A stretch of 40,600 nucleotides of DNA from Ruminococcus sp. (GTDB lineage: Bacteria; Bacillota; Clostridia; Oscillospirales; Ruminococcaceae), in the NCBI GenBank assembly GCA_017470535.1, contig JAFUYP010000055.1, forward strand, positions 1 to 40,600, read 5' to 3'. Position numbers and translations under genes: made by a program. Within the stretch, counting starts at the first letter, position 1. The number at the start of each line of letters is the position of its first letter. Shown one piece after another: positions 1 to 6,529 of the stretch. Below the pieces are notes generated by a model. That model was not told the DNA's origin. It saw nothing but the letters and a program-made list of their open reading frames with translations, and made no database searches.

Positions 1-256
1 CGACCTCGTCCTTTATGCCAAGACACAGCAGGTTATTATAGACCGCCCTGCCCATTAAAAACTCCATAGACAGATAGCAGGCACGTCTGTTTTCAAGGTG
101 TGCCTTGCGGCTGGCTCCCCAGTTCTCGCCGATAAGCTCCATTACAGCGCCCGACAGCGCATCATGCAGCTGCCATGAGGGAGCGCATTTTACGCACGAA
201 CCGAACCTGTTTTTAAGATCATTCTCTATCTTTTCCCAAAAAGCCTTTTTATCCAT
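1..256 (-). CDS. glgP: Glycogen/alpha-glucan phosphorylase, N-terminal part (runs off the left edge)
   Basis: Only the first ~85 residues are in the window. The translation starts MDKKAFWEKI and contains YLSMEFLMGRAVYNNLL, the N-terminal signature of GT35 glycogen/maltodextrin phosphorylases (the family motif is YLSMEFL-GR-L-NNL). Family members release glucose-1-phosphate from the non-reducing ends of alpha-1,4-glucans using PLP; the PLP lysine lies beyond the window. Two ATGs are possible, at 262 and 256. GGAGG (264-268 region) is only 2 nt from the first and 8 nt from the second, so 256 is preferred. The gene then overlaps the stop of the upstream membrane-protein gene by 8 nt, which suggests translational coupling. 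Seen: motif, ribosome site, overlap. Known: the reaction. The call is firm although the gene is truncated. Confidence 0.9.
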   Translation of the reverse strand, partial: MDKKAFWEKIENDLKNRFGSCVKCAPSWQLHDALSGAVMELIGENWGASRKAHLENRRACYLSMEFLMGRAVYNNLLCLGIKDEV

Positions 257-971
257 TTTCATTTCCTCCCTTGCCGGAAAGCTTTTCACGTTTTAGCGCC
301 TTCCTGCGCCTGAAAAACATTCTTATCCTTTTTCTTTCAAGTATGCCGAAGCCGAGCAGCACAAAGAATATGAATGCAGCTATCTTGACGACCGTGCCGA
401 GCGGCGTTTTCAAAAACAGCATGAACTTGTAAAACGGCTTGTCGAGCTTCTGCTCACAGTTATCAAAGCCTGTGTCGCTCAAAACTATCACATCGTCACG
501 GCTGAGTATATAGACGTTTGTGTCCTCGCTGTGGATAACACTGTTATCTTTGTCACTTATCGTAAGAGATGCCTTGAAGGTGCATTTTTCACCCCCCGGG
601 TGAAGCCTTACAGTTTCGCCGTAGTTCGGGTAGTAGCCGCCGTTGGAACTTTTCTGGCACACATATTTTTCATTTGCGACAGATGAGTAGCCGTAGATAC
701 GCTGAGCGTTATCGTCCATGCCCTCTATCTCGCAGCCGCTGTCAGCCGACAGTACGAGCTTTGCACTTGCGCCGTCGGGCATATTTGAGTGGGTGCCGAA
801 GCCTATCGTGAACTCCACCGGGTAATCGCCCGTATCGTCAAGCACCTCGCTTTTGAATTCCGATGTCAGCTCTATCTCGGGGTCATCGCTCTCATGTGCA
901 AGCGCCGTGACTGACGCTGTTATAAACATATACGCACACACAAACAGTGCGCTGAGTCTTTTAAAAACCAT
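249..971 (-). CDS. Secreted, membrane-anchored protein of unknown function
   Basis: 240 residues. An N-terminal signal peptide (KRLSALFVCAYMFITASVTALA, roughly residues 4-25) is followed by a ~165-residue extracytoplasmic region, one transmembrane helix near residues 195-217 (KIAAFIFFVLLGFGILE) and a very basic cytoplasmic tail (RKRIRMFFRRRKALKREK). This is type I single-pass topology. The ectodomain has several cysteines and looks beta-rich; I recognise no family. It lies 43 nt downstream of the PurF-like gene and overlaps the glycogen phosphorylase gene by 8 nt, so all three are probably co-transcribed, but the neighbours do not point to a shared role. The ribosome site is weak (AGGA almost touching the ATG), and a perfect hairpin lies just upstream, so initiation may be inefficient or coupled. 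Confidence 0.75.
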   Translation of the reverse strand: MVFKRLSALFVCAYMFITASVTALAHESDDPEIELTSEFKSEVLDDTGDYPVEFTIGFGTHSNMPDGASAKLVLSADSGCEIEGMDDNAQRIYGYSSVANEKYVCQKSSNGGYYPNYGETVRLHPGGEKCTFKASLTISDKDNSVIHSEDTNVYILSRDDVIVLSDTGFDNCEQKLDKPFYKFMLFLKTPLGTVVKIAAFIFFVLLGFGILERKRIRMFFRRRKALKREKLSGKGGNENG

Positions 972-981
972 ATCCTAAACT

Positions 982-1004
982 TATCGGCGCAGAGTGCGCC
1001 GATA
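982..1004 (-). other. Intercistronic hairpin
   Basis: Perfect 10-bp inverted repeat (TATCGGCGCA / TGCGCCGATA) with a 3-nt loop, between the stop of the PurF-like gene and the start of the membrane-protein gene. No T-run follows on the minus strand, so it is not a canonical terminator. It may be an mRNA processing or stability element, or may modulate the weak downstream ribosome site. Confidence 0.6.
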
Positions 1005-1014
1005 CCTTTGTTAT

Positions 1015-2424
1015 TTATTCTACTCCGTCCCAGCAGTAGGTGCAGAGATCTTCCTTGTCGAGCCCTATGGATTCTATCATATCATCAAGTCTGTGATAAC
1101 GCAGCGTCGTGAAATTGAGCTGCCTGCAAATATCATCGAGCATTTCCTTGTACTTAGGGCTTTCGGGGTCTGAGTATTCCTTTAATACCTCGTCTGAAAC
1201 ATTGTCGCCCTCACGAGCTCTTATCATTCTTCTGGTGATAAGATCCATTTCGCTGCTCGAACGGCTGAAATTGAGGTACTTGCAGCCATACAGCAGAGGA
1301 GGACATGCAGGTCTTATATGTACCTCCTTAGCACCGCTGGCGTAGAGGTACTCGGTAGTTTCTCTGAGCTGTGTGCCACGCACGATAGAGTCATCTATCA
1401 GAAGCAGGCTCTTGTCCTTGATGAGCGCTTCAACAGGGAGCATCTTCATTTTGGCTATCTCGTTTCTCTTCGACTGATTGGTCGGCATAAAGGAACGTGG
1501 CCATGTGGGGGTGTATTTTATGAAAGGTCTTGAAAACGGCACGCCGGATTCATTTGCATAGCCGATAGCGTGTGCTGTACCGGAATCAGGCACACCTGCA
1601 ACGAGGTCGGGCTTGACATGGTCACGCTTTGCGAGCAGCTTGCCGCAGTTGTAGCGCATCTCCTCTACCGAGATGCCCTCATAGCTCGAACACGGATATC
1701 CGTAATATATCCAGAGGAATGAGCATATCTTCTTTTTCTTCTGCGCAGGTGCCATTTGTCTGATGCCGTCGGGGGTCATGAAAACTATCTCGGCAGGACC
1801 TAACTCACGCTCGTGAGTATACCCGAGATTAAGATATGCAAACGATTCAAAGCAGGCACAGTATCCGTCGTCCTTGACACCGACAGCGATAGGTGTGCGC
1901 CCGAGCTTGTCCCTTGCAGCGTAAATACCTTCGTTTGTCATCAAAAGCAGCGTCATAGAGCCTTCAACAGAATCCTGGACATACCTTATGCCCTCTGTGA
2001 TGCTCTCCTTCTGATTGATGAGCGCTGCCACCAGCTCTGTGGGATTTATGTCGCCGCCGCTCATTTCAAGGAAGTGCGATGTGCCGTTTTTATACACTTC
2101 ATTTACAAGCTCGTCGGTATTGTTTATCTTGCCGACTGTTGTGATAGCATAAGTGCCGTGGTGGCTTCTCACGATAAGCGGCTGCGGCTCAAAGTCCGAG
2201 ATACAGCCTATACCGAAAACACCCTCCATTTTATCCACATCGTCCTGAAATTTAGTACGGAACGGGGAATTTTCTATATTATGTATCGCACGGTCAAAGC
2301 CCTTTTCCCTGCTGTAAACAGCCATACCTGCACGCCTTGTGCCTAAGTGGGAATGATAGTCTGTACCGTAGAAAAGATCAAAAACGCAGTTGGTCTTTGA
2401 AACTGCACCAAAAAAACCGCCCAT
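1015..2424 (-). CDS. Amidophosphoribosyltransferase-like protein lacking the glutaminase cysteine
   Basis: 469 residues with the two-domain layout of PurF: an N-terminal Ntn-hydrolase-like region (YHSHLGTRRAG near residues 23-33) and a C-terminal phosphoribosyltransferase domain with the PRPP loop IDDSIVRGT (D344, D345). It ends in a Cys-containing tail (LCTYCWDG). In functional PurF the residue after Met, or after the propeptide, is the catalytic Cys (MCGI-type). Here the sequence starts MGGFFGAVSK, with Gly in that place, so glutamine hydrolysis as in PurF is not expected. It could use ammonia, bind PRPP as a sensor, or act on another substrate. The start is secure: GGAGGT is correctly spaced and a consensus promoter lies upstream (2461-2489). 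Public databases usually label such proteins PurF; I consider it a paralogue. No other purine gene is in the window. Confidence 0.8.
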   Translation of the reverse strand: MGGFFGAVSKTNCVFDLFYGTDYHSHLGTRRAGMAVYSREKGFDRAIHNIENSPFRTKFQDDVDKMEGVFGIGCISDFEPQPLIVRSHHGTYAITTVGKINNTDELVNEVYKNGTSHFLEMSGGDINPTELVAALINQKESITEGIRYVQDSVEGSMTLLLMTNEGIYAARDKLGRTPIAVGVKDDGYCACFESFAYLNLGYTHERELGPAEIVFMTPDGIRQMAPAQKKKKICSFLWIYYGYPCSSYEGISVEEMRYNCGKLLAKRDHVKPDLVAGVPDSGTAHAIGYANESGVPFSRPFIKYTPTWPRSFMPTNQSKRNEIAKMKMLPVEALIKDKSLLLIDDSIVRGTQLRETTEYLYASGAKEVHIRPACPPLLYGCKYLNFSRSSSEMDLITRRMIRAREGDNVSDEVLKEYSDPESPKYKEMLDDICRQLNFTTLRYHRLDDMIESIGLDKEDLCTYCWDGVE

Positions 2425-2460
2425 AAAACGACCTCCAAAAAGAAATAAAAATACATTTAT

Positions 2461-2489
2461 ATAATACCATATTAAAGCCCATTTGTCAA
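2461..2489 (-). promoter_or_regulatory. Sigma-A promoter for the PurF-like gene
   Basis: On the minus strand TTGACA (2484-2489), a 17-bp spacer and TATTAT (2461-2466), about 40 nt upstream of the start codon. The -35 is a perfect match and the spacing is ideal. The rest of the 2425-2626 gap is AT-rich and holds only this promoter and the terminator of the CotH gene. Confidence 0.8.
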
Positions 2490-2587
2490 TGAAACGGACG
2501 TGTTGAGTTTGTAGATTTATTATGTATTTATTGAGATTATTTTATTTATACTGACAATATATGCAGGATATGGAAATACGCTCCTGC

Positions 2588-2618
2588 AAAAACCCCCGGG
2601 ACGCTTTGCCCCGGGGGT
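2588..2618 (-). terminator. Rho-independent terminator of the CotH gene
   Basis: 9-bp GC-rich stem ACCCCCGGG / CCCGGGGGT (2592-2600 with 2610-2618), 9-nt loop, followed on the minus strand by TTTTTG. It starts 9 nt after the CotH stop codon. Confidence 0.9.
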
Positions 2619-2626
2619 GAAAGTTA

Positions 2627-5600
2627 TCACTTTATCTTTTTGCTTACTATTTTTGAGAAGTCAGAATAATACTTCTTGCCGTTTATAGTCTTGTAAGCAC
2701 GCAGCTTGAAGTAATACTTTTTTCCTGATGTGAGCTTGCTCTTGGTATAGCCCGTCGTCTTGGAAGAAAGATTCTTTATCAGCTTGTAGCTGCCGTTTTT
2801 CTTGGTGCTGTAATAGAGCTGATAGCCGGACGCACCGCTTATCTTCTTCCAGGTGAGCTTAGCCTTTTTCCTGGTCTTTGAGGTGGCTTTCAAAGCCACA
2901 GTCTTGCATTTGGTGCAGGTGGTAAGCTCAGCTCTTGCACCCTTGATGCCTGCGCCCGAGGGGTATACTCTGTACTTATAAAGTGTACCTGCTGTAAGCC
3001 CCTTATCAGTGAAGGAGGTACCTGTCACAGTCTTTATCAGCTTGAACTGTGTCCCTTGCTTTCTGTATACAAGATACTTGTCAGCGCCGGCTGCCTTTGA
3101 CCATGTGAGCTTTATGGAAGTCTTAGCTCTTGAGCTTTTTGTTATCTTAGTGCTTTTCGGAGCTATCTTGAAGTACAGCTTCTTTGTGCCGCCGTAGTTG
3201 CCCATGCCCTTGACAGTGACGCAGGCTTTATTGCCGCACTTTACGTTATCTGAATAGCTTACAGTATAATCCTTGCCCTCTGTGAGTGTGATAGTACCGT
3301 TTTTAACTGTAACAGCGGGCTTTATCGCCTTGCCTGTGTATACAAAGCTGTCTGCTGAAAGTGTGGATTCTTTGAGTGCTATGTCCTTTCTCCAAAGAGC
3401 ATACAGTGTAATGCTGTCGCCGTCGGTGGCTGTGAGGTTACTGATGCTTGCCTTGTCTGTATAGTCGGGAGTCTGCGAGAAGCTCTTGACTCCCCAGCCG
3501 ATGAAGATATATGTATCTCTGGTGAATGTGCACCCTTTCAGCTTCTGTGCTGTGTCGTATTTGAACGTCTGCGACGTCATTGTGCCTTTGCCGCGGTTTG
3601 CATCAAACTTCACCTTATATGATACAGGCGTATAGGAGATCTTTATATTCTTGTCTGAATACACCTTGCCGGAGCTTGCAGCGCCGACCTTGTAGCCTGT
3701 CTTTACAAAGCAATTTACCGGGACGAACGGCTCTGTGCCTGAGAGCGTATATGTGTCAATGCTCTTGGCTCCGTCTGTGAATGTAGTCTTAACTATCTTG
3801 TCGCCTGACTTTTCAAATACCGCCTGTATGCTTCTTGCCTGCGAAGCCTTGATAGTTATGCTGCGTGAAGTCCCTGTGTAACTGCCTGCCCAGCCCTTGA
3901 AGGTATAACCCTCCTTAGGCTCTGCTGTAAGTGTTATCTTGTATTCATCAAAATACTTGCCGGAGAGATCCTTTGCAAGATCGAGCTTGCTGCCGTTCAG
4001 TGTAACTACACCGCCTGACGGATTTACAGCGTTTATCGTTACATCGACAGCATCGGAAAGCCCGAAGTTGCTTTGCAGCATCTGCGGAACATACGCAGGT
4101 CTTTCCTTTAAGAAAGCATTAAGTCTGCTGATACACTCATCTGTCGTCCATGTTCCTGCCCAGTTGGGGAAGCGTGCATAGTACTTTTTCATTTCGGGGT
4201 AGTATGCAGCCTTGTATTCGTTAAGAAGCGCCCTGGCTTTTGTATACTCAAAGTTTATGTTTGTTATATCCATAAAGGAGTTTACGAACATTGCCTTGAA
4301 GCTGTCGTTTTTGAGCAGTGCGTTGAGCAGCACCGGGAGATCGTCCCATGTATTTTTAAGTATATCTTTAAGCTTGTTGTATCCGGGCTTGGTGCTGGCG
4401 TTGCCGTAATGGTCGGTCCCCATTTCTGTATCGTAGAAGCACATTCTCCACCTGCCGTCGGCGTATGGATTTGTTTCATCGACTGTTCTTGTGCGCCACA
4501 TAGAGTAGTTATTGCCCGGCCAGTCCTCGTTTGCGATGTATATTTCTGCTGCCATATAATCTGCAAAGCTCTTGACATCTATCATTTTACACATCTCGGC
4601 GTAATACTTTTCGTTTGACAGATCGTGCCTCTCGGCGTACTTTCTCATAGTATTGAAAAGCTCTATGTCCTCTTCATTGCCCTCGTCGATCTCGCCTTTT
4701 TTATATACTACGACTTCATCTGAATTGACATCATAGTTTTCCTCAAAGTAGTGGTCGTCATATTCCTCCTGGAGAGTGTAAAGACCCCAGTATTCGCCGT
4801 CGATATATACAACGCAGGGTCTGCCCTCCTGAGTATCGAAAGCCCTGTCGCTCACAAGCTCGCCTGTGTAGAGATCCTTGAACTTTGTGTAGTTGGTGTC
4901 GTTGCCGCCGTTTCTCACTACCAGCTTCTTGAACTTTTTGAGCTGCTTGCCCGAGCCGTTTTCCTGGAAAGCGTCGTCAAAGAATGTGTACTTGAAATTC
5001 TTTTCGCCGTATTCCTCTCTTGCGTAAAATCTCAAAGACTTCTGATAGTCGGCTCTTGAATATGCGCCCTTTGTCCTGACGCCGCAGTCCTGCGAAACAG
5101 CGAGCGTGCCGTCCGGCTCAAAGAAATCTATATGACACGGACGCTCCCACTCCTTGCCCTTCTGATTGTAGTTGGCAGGAGGATTGCTGGGGTCGGGGGC
5201 GGTGCGCTTGTTCTCGTCATAGACCTTGCCCAGCACATAGATGCCTTTTTCATAGTCAAACAGATCATCGGTGTCCATTGTGACTGAGAGTATCGGCAGA
5301 CCATTATGGTCGGCACTTGAAACGCCAATAAAATATGAGCTTGTGACAGTTTCGCTGTACTTGCCGTTTGCGCTGAGCGTTACCGCCCTTACGATCGTCC
5401 CCTTGTCAACTGCCGACTGCTGCGGCAGCTTATAGCCGTCCCACGGAGTAACGAGCCTTGGCTTTGCGAGTTCTGCCACGATATACGGGTCATTGCTCCT
5501 GTTGTAGATGTTTATGGGGGAGGTGTATTCTACCCTTGTTTCACTTGTTGCCGGGTCTGAGCCGTCAAGAGTGTAGTAGATCTTGTTGCCATCGTCTGTT

Positions 5601-6211
5601 GACATGGTAAGGTCAAACGCCTCTGCATACATACCGCCCTGTTTGCTCATAACAGGTGCATTGCAGGGAACTGCCGACTCTGACTCTGCATTGCTCACAC
5701 CCGGAGTGGGGAAGAGAAGCTCGAACTCGCCGCCGTCAGGCTTTCTGCCCCAGACTATATCATCATTAAGTGCTGGAACATCGACAGTATCTGACTGTGT
5801 GTCACCGTTTTTAAGTGTCAGCTTTACGCCGCTGCCCGAGAGATTGAACCCGGCGTGCGGTATGCTCTCATCGCCGTTGTAGGTCTTGCAGCAGTAAACT
5901 ATCTGCCTGCCGCCTGCCGGAACTACCACGCCCTCGAAAGTATACTCATTCTTGTCGTCCTTTACAAGCACCCAGCCTGTGATATCCATATCAGTACTGC
6001 CGGGGTTATAAAGCTCTATCCAGTCGCAGTATTCGTTGTCTTTGTCTACTGCGCCTGTAAGGTTGCCGTTAGCACCCGTGTTGCCTGTGCATATCTCGTT
6101 TATGAGTATAACGCCGTCAACTGCCGCAGCATTCGGTATCTCGACCGCCCCTGCGGACAGTGCTGCCGCACCCATGACACTGAGCATACGCTTTAACATT
6201 TTGTTTTTCAC
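2627..6211 (-). CDS. Secreted multidomain CotH kinase-family protein
   Basis: 1194 residues, secreted (signal peptide roughly residues 5-30, AALSAGAVEIPNAAA). Domains in order: lamin-tail-like beta domain (about 33-165; WIELYNPGS, ITGWVL), chitobiase C-terminal-type domain (about 182-290; KIYYTLDGSDP), CotH kinase-like domain (about 300-690; GVRTKGAYSR, LVVRNGGND, WGLYTLQEEYD, CFYDTEMGTD), InlB B-repeat-like and Listeria-Bacteroides-type repeats (about 710-910; GYTFKGWAG, KVKFDANRG), an MBG/YDG-like module, then two Fn3 domains to the C terminus. The tail is Lys-rich; no dockerin, LPXTG or membrane anchor is visible. CotH proteins of Bacillus are spore-coat protein kinases; those of clostridia are often surface or cellulosome associated. 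The start is GTG, chosen because GAGGTGA lies 5-7 nt upstream. The gene is monocistronic, with its own promoter and terminator. Substrate unknown. Confidence 0.88.
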   Translation of the reverse strand: MKNKMLKRMLSVMGAAALSAGAVEIPNAAAVDGVILINEICTGNTGANGNLTGAVDKDNEYCDWIELYNPGSTDMDITGWVLVKDDKNEYTFEGVVVPAGGRQIVYCCKTYNGDESIPHAGFNLSGSGVKLTLKNGDTQSDTVDVPALNDDIVWGRKPDGGEFELLFPTPGVSNAESESAVPCNAPVMSKQGGMYAEAFDLTMSTDDGNKIYYTLDGSDPATSETRVEYTSPINIYNRSNDPYIVAELAKPRLVTPWDGYKLPQQSAVDKGTIVRAVTLSANGKYSETVTSSYFIGVSSADHNGLPILSVTMDTDDLFDYEKGIYVLGKVYDENKRTAPDPSNPPANYNQKGKEWERPCHIDFFEPDGTLAVSQDCGVRTKGAYSRADYQKSLRFYAREEYGEKNFKYTFFDDAFQENGSGKQLKKFKKLVVRNGGNDTNYTKFKDLYTGELVSDRAFDTQEGRPCVVYIDGEYWGLYTLQEEYDDHYFEENYDVNSDEVVVYKKGEIDEGNEEDIELFNTMRKYAERHDLSNEKYYAEMCKMIDVKSFADYMAAEIYIANEDWPGNNYSMWRTRTVDETNPYADGRWRMCFYDTEMGTDHYGNASTKPGYNKLKDILKNTWDDLPVLLNALLKNDSFKAMFVNSFMDITNINFEYTKARALLNEYKAAYYPEMKKYYARFPNWAGTWTTDECISRLNAFLKERPAYVPQMLQSNFGLSDAVDVTINAVNPSGGVVTLNGSKLDLAKDLSGKYFDEYKITLTAEPKEGYTFKGWAGSYTGTSRSITIKASQARSIQAVFEKSGDKIVKTTFTDGAKSIDTYTLSGTEPFVPVNCFVKTGYKVGAASSGKVYSDKNIKISYTPVSYKVKFDANRGKGTMTSQTFKYDTAQKLKGCTFTRDTYIFIGWGVKSFSQTPDYTDKASISNLTATDGDSITLYALWRKDIALKESTLSADSFVYTGKAIKPAVTVKNGTITLTEGKDYTVSYSDNVKCGNKACVTVKGMGNYGGTKKLYFKIAPKSTKITKSSRAKTSIKLTWSKAAGADKYLVYRKQGTQFKLIKTVTGTSFTDKGLTAGTLYKYRVYPSGAGIKGARAELTTCTKCKTVALKATSKTRKKAKLTWKKISGASGYQLYYSTKKNGSYKLIKNLSSKTTGYTKSKLTSGKKYYFKLRAYKTINGKKYYSDFSKIVSKKIK

Positions 6212-6292
6212 ATTATCACCTCAGTATTAAAATTTGAAACCTGTACAAAAGGCTGAAACAAAACAGGAACAGCCCTTTAATGCGCTGTCCCT

Positions 6293-6321
6293 ATTATACA
6301 ATATTACCAAAATCATGTCAA
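6293..6321 (-). promoter_or_regulatory. Consensus sigma-A promoter for the CotH gene
   Basis: TTGACA (6316-6321), a 17-bp spacer and TATAAT (6293-6298) on the minus strand, both hexamers perfect. About 80 nt of leader precede the GTG start. It is divergent from the GH3 promoter in the same 318-bp gap. Confidence 0.88.
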
Positions 6322-6476
6322 TAACAAAAGAATTTTTGTTTTTAACATATCATATTATTGAAACGCTTATTTGTTATACTGCGGCGCTGTGTATCTCCGC
6401 CCGGCTCACATCAAGCTCTTTACAATGACTTTAAGCAAAATGCAATAATATGATAACCATAGCATAGGATTGGATA

Positions 6477-6505
6477 TTGCTTAAATCACCGCCATGTGAT
6501 AAAAT
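6477..6505 (+). promoter_or_regulatory. Probable promoter of the GH3 gene
   Basis: TTGCTT (6477-6482), 17 bp, TAAAAT (6500-6505), then AAGGAG (6517-6522) and ATG at 6530. The match is weaker than for the CotH promoter, so an activator is plausible. Apart from the two promoters, I see no further structure in 6212-6529. Confidence 0.6.
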
Positions 6506-6529
6506 AATAAAAAAACAAGGAGTAACAGT

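Noticed and set aside
1813-2346. Open frame of ~177 codons on the plus strand
   Set aside because: Antisense to the PurF-like gene; Cys/His-rich shadow with no ribosome site.
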